A stretch of DNA of 64,000 bases from Anaeromyxobacter soli (lineage in GTDB: Bacteria > Myxococcota > Myxococcia > Myxococcales > Anaeromyxobacteraceae): assembly GCF_022808855.1 (NCBI RefSeq), contig NZ_JAKZLF010000022.1, positions 2,478 to 66,477 on the forward strand, given 5' to 3'. Below are positions 18,992-26,124 of the stretch, one piece after another. Both the position numbers and the translations under genes were made by a program. Numbering within the stretch: position 1 is the first letter of the stretch; every line of letters begins with the position of its first letter. Below the pieces are notes generated by a model, which saw nothing but the letters and a program-made list of their open reading frames with translations, searched no databases and was not told the origin of the DNA.

Positions 18992-19314
18992 ACCCGGCGG
19001 ACCGTCTCCTCGCGTCCCTCGCGGCCGCCTTCGCGCCCCAGCGCGCCGCCGCCCTGCTCGCCCGGCTCGGCTCCGCCGACCTCCGGGAGGTGCGCGCCCA
19101 CGCGGAGCGGCTCGCGCCGGGCTCGCGGGCCGAGCGGCTCGCGGCGCTCGCGGCCGCGCTCGCAGCCGCTCACCGCGGCGCGCCCACCCCGCCCGCTCCG
19201 GCGGAGCGTCCGCGCGTCGCCGAGATCCTGCGCGCGGTCCGGCGGGGCCTGCCCGCGCCGACGGCCGCCCCTGCGCTGGCGAGGCTCTGCCGGGAGCGTC
19301 TCGGCTGCCTCTGA
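18988..19314 (+). CDS. unknown protein in type III operon (SctK position)
   Basis: A 108-residue Ala/Leu/Arg-rich helical protein with no recognised family. The segment AAALLARLGSADLREVRAHA faintly resembles FliG-type helical repeats. A second helix pair follows a Pro-rich linker (PTPPAPAERPR). Its place between sctJ and sctQ is where sctK and sctL genes are often found, so a sorting-platform adaptor is a reasonable guess only. The GTG start at 18988 overlaps the sctJ stop. No membrane segment or signal peptide is present. Confidence 0.55.
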   Translation: MNPADRLLASLAAAFAPQRAAALLARLGSADLREVRAHAERLAPGSRAERLAALAAALAAAHRGAPTPPAPAERPRVAEILRAVRRGLPAPTAAPALARLCRERLGCL

Positions 19315-19383
19315 GCGGTCCGCGACTCGACCCGCCCGTTCGGGCCGCGGTCCGCCGCGGCCGGCCGGAGGGCGGAAAACGCC

Positions 19384-20415
19384 GTGATTCCGCGCCAGCT
19401 CGCGCTGGCATGGGCCGTGGACTGTCCGCGGTCCATGCCCTTTCCGTTCGAGCTGCCGTCCGTCTCACGCGGTCACGCCGAGCTGACCGTCGCCGCGCGC
19501 GCCCTCGGCGCGGAGGTCGCCACGGCGGCGGCGCGGACGCTCGGGTCCCTCCTCGGCTTCGATATCGCCGTCGGCGCGCGAGCGGTCCCCGGCCGTGCGC
19601 TCCCGCGCGGCGGCGTCGCGCGCGTGGGCCTCGACCTCCCCGCGCTCCCGGGGACGGCCGCCCTCGAGGTCGAGCCCGCTCTCGTCGTCGCGCTCGTCGA
19701 CCGGCTCGCTGGGGGGATCGGCGAGACGTACGGCGCGACGACGCTCACCGGCGTCGAGGCCGCGGCGCTGGAGCTCTTCGCGCTCGCGGCGCTCGAGGGG
19801 GCCTGCGAGGTCTCGGGGGTCGAGGAGGCGCTGGCGCCGCGCCTGGGCCGCGCCGCGTCGGAGCCCGCCGCGGCGCTGGCCATCGAGCTCACGGTCACCG
19901 CCGGACACGTCTCCGGGCGCGCGCGGCTGCTGCTGCCGCCCGCCGCGCTCCGCGCGCTGCGCGGTGCGCCGGCCTGGGACGGCGCCGCCGCGGGGCTGCG
20001 GATGGTGGCCTCGCTGCGCGGCGGCGAGGCCGCGCTCGGGCGCGAGGAGCTCGCCGCGCTCGCGACCGGGGACGTCGTGGTGCTCGACGGCACGGCGGAG
20101 CCCAGGGCCCTGGTGCTCCCGGGCGGCGCGCGGCTCGCGGGACGTCTCGAGGATGGAGCCTTTCACGTGGAGGAGATCGACATGACGGATCGGATGGCGC
20201 AGCTCCCGGTGGTGCTCGAGGTCGAGCTCGCCCGGGTGGAGGTGACCCTCGCCGAGCTCGCCCGGCTGGAGCCGGGAGCCACCCTGCCGCTCGCGCTCGA
20301 TCGGCGCGGGATCGTGACCCTGCGCGCGGGCGAGCGCGCGCTCGGGCGCGGCGAGCTCGTGGACGTGGACGGCGCGATCGGCGTCCGGATCGTGAGCCTC
20401 GAGGTGGCGCCGTGA
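19384..20415 (+). CDS. sctQ: type III secretion cytoplasmic C-ring protein SctQ
   Basis: A 343-residue protein. The first 260 residues are poorly conserved Ala/Leu-rich sequence. The last 75 residues are a SpoA (FliN/FliM C-terminal) domain: LPVVLEVELARVEVTLAELARL, then LPLALDRRGIVTLRAGERAL and RGELVDVDGAIGVRIVSL. It forms the cytoplasmic sorting platform that docks substrates at the exporter. GTG 19384 with an upstream GGAGG-like stretch is used; ATG 19435 is an alternative. An internal ATG at 20182 has an ideal ribosome binding site. The stop overlaps the next gene by GTGA. Confidence 0.82.
   Translation: MIPRQLALAWAVDCPRSMPFPFELPSVSRGHAELTVAARALGAEVATAAARTLGSLLGFDIAVGARAVPGRALPRGGVARVGLDLPALPGTAALEVEPALVVALVDRLAGGIGETYGATTLTGVEAAALELFALAALEGACEVSGVEEALAPRLGRAASEPAAALAIELTVTAGHVSGRARLLLPPAALRALRGAPAWDGAAAGLRMVASLRGGEAALGREELAALATGDVVVLDGTAEPRALVLPGGARLAGRLEDGAFHVEEIDMTDRMAQLPVVLEVELARVEVTLAELARLEPGATLPLALDRRGIVTLRAGERALGRGELVDVDGAIGVRIVSLEVAP
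20169..20415 (+). other. internal translation start giving a SctQ C-terminal isoform
   Basis: Inside sctQ, GGAGGAG (20169-20175) is placed 6 nt before the in-frame ATG 20182. Translation from there gives 77 residues, exactly the SpoA domain. Internal initiation making a short SpoA product is established for YscQ, SpaO and Spa33, so the same is expected here. Confidence 0.65.
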
Positions 20416-20768
20416 TCGCCGCATTGCGCCTCGCGGCCGGGAGGTCTCGCCGGCTCGCGCTGCCCATCGCCGGGGCGGCGGTGGTCGCCGCGGCGCTCGC
20501 CTTCGCGCCCGGCGGGCTCGGTCCGATCGCGGCCCGCGCCGGCCTCGTGGCCGCCGCGCTCGCGGCCGCGGCCGTCCTCGCGCGCCGCCGCGTGGCCCCT
20601 CCGGCGACGACCGCGCTCGCGCTCGTCTCCCGGGCCTCGCTCGCCCGCGACGCCGGCGTCGCGCTCGTCGAGGTGGACGGTCGGCGACTCGTGGTGGGCT
20701 ACGGACCTTCGGGGGTCCAGCTCCTCGCCGAATCGCGGAGGGCGTCGCCGGAAGGGAGCGCGCCGTGA
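20412..20768 (+). CDS. FliO-like membrane protein of the type III exporter
   Basis: A 118-residue protein. Residues 12-62 contain two hydrophobic stretches or one long one (LALPIAGAAVVAAALAFAPGG and a second Ala/Leu run), then a basic stop-transfer (LARRRVAPP). The soluble tail reads like FliO: SRASLARDAGVALVEVDGRRLVVGYGPSGVQLLAES. FliO is normally a flagellum-specific factor that helps assemble FliP (SctR). Here it sits directly before sctR, overlapping both neighbours by GTGA. The assignment rests on position plus the short tail pattern. Confidence 0.6.
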   Translation: MIAALRLAAGRSRRLALPIAGAAVVAAALAFAPGGLGPIAARAGLVAAALAAAAVLARRRVAPPATTALALVSRASLARDAGVALVEVDGRRLVVGYGPSGVQLLAESRRASPEGSAP

Positions 20769-21439
20769 CGCCGCTCGCCCTCGCCGCCGGCCCCGTGGCG
20801 GACCGGCCCGCCGAGCTGCTCGTCCTGCTCGCCGCGCTCGCCGTCGTCCCCGCCGCGCTCGTCATGCTGACCTCGTTCCTCAAGATCGTCGTCGTCCTCT
20901 CGATCGCCCGCTCCGCCCTCGGCGCGCCGCAGGTCCCTCCGAACACGGCGGTCACCGGCCTCGCCCTCGTGCTGACGGCGCTCGTGATGGCGCCGGTCGG
21001 CGAGCGCGCGGTCGCCGCCATGCGCGAGGCCGCCCCCGCGGAGCGCGGGATCGCGGGCACGCTCGCGCAGGTCGAGCGCGGCGCCGAGCCGCTCCGCGGG
21101 TTTTTGGCGCGGTTCGCGCGGCCCGACGATCGCGCCGCGTTCGTGGACGTCGCCCGCCGGCTGCGCGGGCCGGGCGCCACGCCGCCGGGCGAGCAGGAGT
21201 TCGCGGTCCTCGCCCCGGCCTTCGTGGTGTCGGAGCTGCGCCGGGCGTTCACGATCGGCTTCCTCGTGTTCGTCCCGTTCCTCGTCGTCGACCTCGTCGT
21301 CTCGAACGTGCTCCTGGCGCTCGGGCTCACCCAGCTCTCCCCCACCTCCGTCGCCCTGCCCTTCAAGCTCCTCCTCTTCGTCGCCGTCGACGGCTGGAAG
21401 CTCCTCGCGCGCGCGCTCGCGCTCTCGTACGCCGGGTGA
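20765..21439 (+). CDS. sctR: type III export gate protein SctR (FliP/YscR family)
   Basis: A 224-residue polytopic protein of the export gate core, homologous to FliP. The family signature is clear: LVMLTSFLKIVVVLSIARSALGAPQVPPN near residues 38-66. The C-terminal half has EFAVLAPAFVVSELRRAFTIGFLVFVPFLVVDLVVSNVLLALG, then the P-T-S-V-A-L-PFKLLLFVAVDGW ending. About four membrane helices are visible. The GTG start at 20765 overlaps the FliO-like stop, and its own stop overlaps sctS. Confidence 0.93.
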   Translation: MTPLALAAGPVADRPAELLVLLAALAVVPAALVMLTSFLKIVVVLSIARSALGAPQVPPNTAVTGLALVLTALVMAPVGERAVAAMREAAPAERGIAGTLAQVERGAEPLRGFLARFARPDDRAAFVDVARRLRGPGATPPGEQEFAVLAPAFVVSELRRAFTIGFLVFVPFLVVDLVVSNVLLALGLTQLSPTSVALPFKLLLFVAVDGWKLLARALALSYAG

Positions 21440-21711
21440 TCGCCATGGACCCCGCCCTCCTGCACGTCGGCCGCGAGGCGCTCCTCCTCGTCCTCGCGGT
21501 GTCCGCGCCGCCGCTCCTCGCCGCCCTCGCCGTGGGCCTCGTCACCGGCGTCCTCCAGGCGGCGACGCAGATCCAGGAGCCCACCGTCGGCGTCGTGCCG
21601 CGGCTCGCGGCCGTGTTCCTGGCGCTCGCCGTCGCCGCGCCCTGGATCGGCGCGCGCGTCGTCCAGTTCGCCCGCAGCTGCTTCGACCTCCTGCCCCGGA
21701 TCGCCTCGTGA
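21436..21711 (+). CDS. sctS: type III export gate protein SctS (FliQ/YscS family)
   Basis: A 91-residue, two-helix membrane protein homologous to FliQ. The first helix is LLLVLAVSAPPLLAALAVGL, followed by the conserved VTGVLQAATQIQEPTVGVVPRL loop. A second helix and the D-L-L-P end follow. With SctR and SctT it forms the export gate. GTG 21436 overlaps the sctR stop; an ATG lies three codons later at 21445 and is the alternative start. Confidence 0.92.
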   Translation: MIAMDPALLHVGREALLLVLAVSAPPLLAALAVGLVTGVLQAATQIQEPTVGVVPRLAAVFLALAVAAPWIGARVVQFARSCFDLLPRIAS

Positions 21712-22484
21712 CCCCGCCCTTCCCTCCCGAGCTCGCGGCCCGCGCCCCGGGCGCGCTCCTCGCCGCCCTGCGCCTCCTCCCGGTGGCCCTGGCGTCACCC
21801 TTCCTCGGCGGCCCGCTCGTCCCGCCGGTGGTGCGCGTCGCGCTCGCCGCGGGCCTCGGCGCGGCCGTCTCCGCGGCCGGCGCGGCCCCGGCGGCGACGG
21901 ACGCGCTCTCGCTCGCCGCGGGCGGCGTTCGCGAGCTCGCGCTCGGGGCCGTCCTCGCCTTCCTCGTGAGCGCGCCCGTCGAGGCGGCGCGCGCGGCGGG
22001 CCGGCTCGCGGACACCTTCCGGGGCGCGACGCTGTCCGAGCTGCACGTCGCGCCCATCCGGCAGCGCGAGAGCGCGGCGGGAGACCTCCTCGCGCACTGG
22101 GTGGTGGTCCTCGCCGCGTGGGCGGGCGGCGACCGGCTCGTCGTGCACGGGCTCCTCTCGACCTTCGTGGCGGTGCCGCCGGGGGCGCCCTTCGCGCTCG
22201 CCAGGGCGCTCCCCGCGGTCCTCGCGGCGGCCGCCGAGCTCGTCGCCGCCGCGGTCGCCATCGCGGCGCCCGCCGCCGCGGGCGTCCTCGCCGCGGATCT
22301 CGCCGTCGCGCTCGTCGCGCGCGTCGCGCCCCAGCTCGGCGCCGTCAACGCGGCGCAGCCGGCGCGCGCGGCGCTCGGGCTCCTCGCCCTCGCCGCGAGC
22401 GCGGGCGTCGCGGGCGGTCGGCTCGCCGCGATGGTCGCGCTCTCGGGCAGGACGGTGGAGGCGGTCGCGGGGGTGGCGCCGTGA
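21708..22484 (+). CDS. sctT: type III export gate protein SctT (FliR/YscT family)
   Basis: A 258-residue membrane protein homologous to FliR. Family landmarks are ALRLLPVALASPFLGGPLVPPVVRVALA, then FRGATLSELHVAPIRQRES and the helix-breaking GGDRLVVHGLLSTF. The C-terminal ADLAVALVARVAPQLGAVNAAQPARAALGLL is the most typical block. Six or so membrane helices are visible. It completes the R-S-T gate, whose genes are adjacent in this order. Start and stop both overlap neighbours. Confidence 0.92.
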   Translation: MTPPFPPELAARAPGALLAALRLLPVALASPFLGGPLVPPVVRVALAAGLGAAVSAAGAAPAATDALSLAAGGVRELALGAVLAFLVSAPVEAARAAGRLADTFRGATLSELHVAPIRQRESAAGDLLAHWVVVLAAWAGGDRLVVHGLLSTFVAVPPGAPFALARALPAVLAAAAELVAAAVAIAAPAAAGVLAADLAVALVARVAPQLGAVNAAQPARAALGLLALAASAGVAGGRLAAMVALSGRTVEAVAGVAP

Positions 22485-23512
22485 GCGGCGACCGGACCGA
22501 GGCGCCCACCCCGAGGCGCCTGCGCGAGGCGCGCCGGCGCGGCGAGGTCGCGCAGAGCCGCGAGCTCACCGGCGCCGCGGCGCTCCTCGGCGGGCTCGCC
22601 GCGGTGGCCGCGACCGGCGGCGCCATCGCGCGCGAGCTCGCGACGTTGCTGCGCGTCCAGCTCGCGCAGGCGGCCGACCCCGCCGCCGTCCCGGCCGCGG
22701 CGCTCCACGCCGGGCTCGCCGCCGTGGCGCGCCTCTCGCTCCTTCCGGCCGCCGGCGCCTTCGCGGCGGCCGCCATCGCCGGCGCGCTGCAGGCGGGCTT
22801 CACCTTCGCGCCGGGCGCGCTCGCGCCCCGGGCCGAGCGCGTGAGCCCGATGGCGGGGCTGCGCCGCCTGCTCTCGCCGGTGAGCCTGCTCGCCGTGCCG
22901 CTCGGGCTCGCCAAGGGGGCGGTCCTGCTCGCCGTCGCCCTGGCGTGGCTCCGCGCGGCCGCGCCGGCGCTCGCCGGCCTCTCCCGCCTCGACGCGCGCG
23001 CGCTCTGGGGCGCCGCGCCGCTCCTCCTCGGGCTCGCCGTGCGGCTCGGGGTCGCCTACGCGCTCCTCGGGCTCGCCGATCTCGCGCTCGCGCGCTTCCG
23101 CCACCGGCGCGCGCTCCGCATGACGCGGGACGAGGTCCGCCGCGAGCACAAGGAGGACGAGGGCGACCCCGCGCACCGGTCGGAGCGCCGCCGCCTGCAC
23201 CGCGCGCTCCTCGAGGCCGGCGCGGTCTCGCGGGCGACGGTCGTCGTCGTGAACCCGACCCACGTCGCGGTGGCGCTGCGCCACGACCGCGACGGCGAGG
23301 CCGCGCCCCGGCTCGTCGCGAAGGGCACCGGGCTCGCCGCCGCCCGCATCCGCTCCGCGGCGCGGCGCGCGGGCGTGCCGATCGTGCGCGACGTGCCGCT
23401 CGCGCGCGCGCTCCACCGCCTCGCCGAGGTCGGCGACGAGATCCCGGAGGAGCTCTACGAGGCCGCCGCCGCGGTCCTCGCCCACCTGTACGGCCACACG
23501 GAGACGCCATGA
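22481..23512 (+). CDS. sctU: type III export switch protein SctU (FlhB/YscU family)
   Basis: A 343-residue protein. It starts with the family motif DRTEAPTPRRLREARRRGEVAQSREL. Four membrane helices fill residues 30-215. The cytoplasmic domain holds the autocleavage site N-P-T-H (VVNPTHVAVALRHD, near residue 260), where FlhB/YscU proteins cut between N and P to switch substrate class. The intact NPTH predicts a working specificity switch. The GTG start overlaps the sctT stop, and the stop overlaps the sctV ATG. Confidence 0.94.
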   Translation: MSGDRTEAPTPRRLREARRRGEVAQSRELTGAAALLGGLAAVAATGGAIARELATLLRVQLAQAADPAAVPAAALHAGLAAVARLSLLPAAGAFAAAAIAGALQAGFTFAPGALAPRAERVSPMAGLRRLLSPVSLLAVPLGLAKGAVLLAVALAWLRAAAPALAGLSRLDARALWGAAPLLLGLAVRLGVAYALLGLADLALARFRHRRALRMTRDEVRREHKEDEGDPAHRSERRRLHRALLEAGAVSRATVVVVNPTHVAVALRHDRDGEAAPRLVAKGTGLAAARIRSAARRAGVPIVRDVPLARALHRLAEVGDEIPEELYEAAAAVLAHLYGHTETP

Positions 23513-25533
23513 CCCGCCTGCACTCGATCCTCGCCCGCGTCCGCGGCGCCGGCGACGCCGCCTTCGCCGTCGCGGTCCTCGCCGTCGTGCTCCTCCTCGT
23601 CGCGCCCGTCCCGCCCGCGGCGCTCGACGCGCTCCTCGCCCTGAACCTCGCGGTGGCGGCGACGATCCTCGTCGTGACGCTCTTCGCGCGGGACGCGCTC
23701 AGGTTCGCGAGCTTCCCGACCCTCCTGCTCCTCACGACCCTGTTCCGCCTGGCGCTCAACGTCTCGTCGACGCGCCTCGTCCTCTCGCGCGGGGACGCCG
23801 GGCGCGTCATCGAGGCGTTCGGGCGGGTCGTCGTCCAGGGCAACTACGTCGTGGGCGCCGTCGTCTTCGCCATCCTCACGCTCGTGCAGCTCCTCGTCGT
23901 CGCCAAGGGCGCGGAGCGCGTGGCGGAGGTCGCGGCGCGCTTCACGCTCGACGCGCTCCCCGGCAAGCAGATGGCGATCGACGCGGACGTGCGCGCCGGC
24001 GCGATCGACGCGGGCGAGGCGCGCCGGCGGCGCCGGGCGCTCGAGCGGGAGAGCCAGCTGTACGGCGCGATGGACGGCGCGCTCAAGTTCGTGAAGGGCG
24101 ACGCCATCGCGGGCGTCGCGATCGTCCTCGTGAACGTGACCGGCGGGCTCGTGGCGGGCGCGCTCCGCGGGATGGACGTCGGTGCGGCGGCGCGCCGGTA
24201 CGCCCTCCTCGCCATCGGCGACGGCCTCGTCTCGCAGCTCCCCGCGCTCCTCGTGGCGGTCTCGGCCGGCGTCGCCGTCACGCGGGTGGCCGCCGAGGAC
24301 GAGGGCGGCTCGCTCGGCGGCGAGATCGGGCGGCAGCTCGCGGCCGAGCCGGCGGCGCTCGGGACGGTGTCGGCCCTCCTCGCGGCCCTCGCGCTCGCCC
24401 CCGGCCTCCCGGCGGCGCCTTTCGCGGCGCTCTCCGCCGCCGCGGCGGGCGGTGCGTTCCAGCTCGCCCGCCGGCGCGCGCGGCGCTCCGCCGCCGTTCC
24501 CGCCGAGGCGGCCGCGAGCCCCGCCGATCCCTTCGCCGCGCCCGCGCCGGTCGTCCTCGAGCTCGCCGACGATCTCGTGGCGGCCGCGCGCGCGGAAGAT
24601 GGGCGGGCGATGCGCGAGGCGCTCGCGGCGCTCCGCGACCAGCTCTGGCGCGAGCTCGGGGTGCAGGTCCCCGGCGTGGTCCTGCGTCCCGCGCCGCTCC
24701 CGCGCGCGGGCTGGTCGCTCCTCGTCGACGACGTTCCGGTCGCGTCGGGCTCCGCTCCCGAGGGCGAGCTCCTCGCGCTCGTGGCGCCCGAGGAGCTCGC
24801 GCTCGTCGGCGTCGGGGCGACGGCGGCGACGGACCCCGCGAGCGGCCGCCCCGCGGCGCTCGTCGCCGCCGCGGACGCCGCCCGCGCGTCCGCGCTCGGG
24901 CCGGTGCTCGGCCACCTCGAGCGGATCGTCGCCGAGGCGGGCGGAGCGCTGCGCGGCGCGGCGCATCACCTCGTCGGCGTGCAGGAGGCGCAGGCGCTCC
25001 TCGACGCGCTCGAGCCCACCGCGCCCGCGCTCGTCCGCGAGGCGGGCCGCCAGCTCCCGCCCGCGCTCCTCGCCGAGGTCCTGCGCCGGCTCGTCGAGGA
25101 GGGCGTGTCCATCCGGCCGCTGCGGACGATCCTGGAGGCGATGCTCGAGGCCGGCGGGCCCGCGCGCGGCGCGGCAGCGCTCGCCGAGGCGTGCCGCCGA
25201 TCGCTCCGGCGCCACATCGCGCATCGCTTCGGCCGGGGCGGCCCGCTCGCCGCGCTGCTCGTCGATCCCGCCGCCGAGCGCGCGATCCGCGAGGCCCTCG
25301 CCGGTGAGGCGCTCGCCCTCGACCCCTCCGATGCGCGCGCGCTGCTCGACGCGCTGGACGCGGAGACGCGCGGCGGCGCCGAAGCGCCCGTGATCCTTGC
25401 GAGTGCGGACGTCCGGCGGGCGTTGCGCGGGCTCGTGGCGCCGCGCTTCCCGCAGGTCGCGGTGCTCACCTTCGACGAGCTCCCGCCCGAGCAAGAGGTG
25501 CGTCCGGTGGGGCGGCTCGCCCTCGCCGCCTGA
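23509..25533 (+). CDS. sctV: type III export gate protein SctV (FlhA/YscV family)
   Basis: A 674-residue protein. Residues 15-310 hold about eight membrane helices with the FHIPEP-family motifs LLLTTLFRLALNVSSTRLVL and RFTLDALPGKQMAIDADVRAG. After a Pro/Ala linker near 335-350, the C-terminal 320 residues form the cytosolic domain that makes the nonameric ring and docks chaperone-substrate complexes (GVQEAQALLDALE, VSIRPLRTILEAM). It is the last gene of the operon. No ATPase, stator, SctD or secretin gene lies before it or after it in this window. Confidence 0.94.
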   Translation: MTRLHSILARVRGAGDAAFAVAVLAVVLLLVAPVPPAALDALLALNLAVAATILVVTLFARDALRFASFPTLLLLTTLFRLALNVSSTRLVLSRGDAGRVIEAFGRVVVQGNYVVGAVVFAILTLVQLLVVAKGAERVAEVAARFTLDALPGKQMAIDADVRAGAIDAGEARRRRRALERESQLYGAMDGALKFVKGDAIAGVAIVLVNVTGGLVAGALRGMDVGAAARRYALLAIGDGLVSQLPALLVAVSAGVAVTRVAAEDEGGSLGGEIGRQLAAEPAALGTVSALLAALALAPGLPAAPFAALSAAAAGGAFQLARRRARRSAAVPAEAAASPADPFAAPAPVVLELADDLVAAARAEDGRAMREALAALRDQLWRELGVQVPGVVLRPAPLPRAGWSLLVDDVPVASGSAPEGELLALVAPEELALVGVGATAATDPASGRPAALVAAADAARASALGPVLGHLERIVAEAGGALRGAAHHLVGVQEAQALLDALEPTAPALVREAGRQLPPALLAEVLRRLVEEGVSIRPLRTILEAMLEAGGPARGAAALAEACRRSLRRHIAHRFGRGGPLAALLVDPAAERAIREALAGEALALDPSDARALLDALDAETRGGAEAPVILASADVRRALRGLVAPRFPQVAVLTFDELPPEQEVRPVGRLALAA

Positions 25534-25557
25534 GCGGAGCGATCCCGAAAACGCGCC

Positions 25558-25583
25558 GGGCCGCGGCAGGTTGGCCGCGGCCC
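25558..25583. terminator. strong hairpin between sctV and the HU/IHF gene
   Basis: A perfect 10-bp stem, GGGCCGCGGC/GCCGCGGCCC, has a 6-nt loop between convergent stops. Read on the minus strand it is followed shortly by GTTTTC, so it best fits termination of the HU/IHF transcript, but it can act on both. Confidence 0.7.
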
Positions 25584-25614
25584 GCGAGCTTGCCACCCGG
25601 GAGAGCGCCGAGCT

Positions 25615-25977
25615 TCAGGCGCCGGCGGCCACCGGCGGGGTGCCGTCACCCTCGCTGCCCTCGTCCTCGTCGTCAGGCTCGAGCGGCTTCGCGAGCGCCT
25701 CCGGGCGGTTCACGCGATCCCGGAGCTCCTTGCCGGTGCGGAACAGGATCCCGCGCTTCGGCTTCACCGGAATCACCTCTCCGGTCTTGGGGTTACGGCC
25801 CTGGTACCCGTCGTAGTGCTTCACGTGGAAGGCGCCGAGGCCGCGGATCTCGATGTTCTCTCCGCGACAGAGCGCGTCCTTCATCGAGTCGAAGATCGTC
25901 TCGATCGTGGACTCCGCCTGCTTCTGCGTGACGCCGCGCTTGACCACGAGGATGTTGATGAGATCCGACTTCAGCAT
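25615..25977 (-). CDS. HU/IHF-type DNA-bending protein
   Basis: A 120-residue nucleoid protein. The dimerisation helices (LKSDLINILVVKRGVTQKQA) and the beta-arm signature GRNPKTGEVIPVKPKRGILFRTGKELRD are intact. The first 90 residues are a normal-length HU/IHF. The last 25 residues form an acidic tail (EPDDEDEGSEGDG) beyond the family end. IHF-type bending helps sigma-54 promoters, of which two candidates lie in this window, but a link is only conjecture. ATG 25977 is chosen because the conserved domain begins there. Confidence 0.92.
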   Translation of the reverse strand: MLKSDLINILVVKRGVTQKQAESTIETIFDSMKDALCRGENIEIRGLGAFHVKHYDGYQGRNPKTGEVIPVKPKRGILFRTGKELRDRVNRPEALAKPLEPDDEDEGSEGDGTPPVAAGA

Positions 25978-26124
25978 CGGCACTCCGGACGAAAGCTGAG
26001 GGCCCGCAAGGCTCGGCAAGCCCCTCGAGGTTGAGGGGAGCCTAGCCGAAGCCTCCGAAATCAGCAAGGGTTCCAACGGCATGCGCAGTTCTGCGCACTG
26101 GGGCGGCGCGAATCGCGCCCCTGA

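Noticed and set aside
17486-25533. Operon as ordinary flagellar genes
   Set aside because: SctI and a lipoprotein SctJ are injectisome-type, and no flagellin, hook, rod or motor gene is present.
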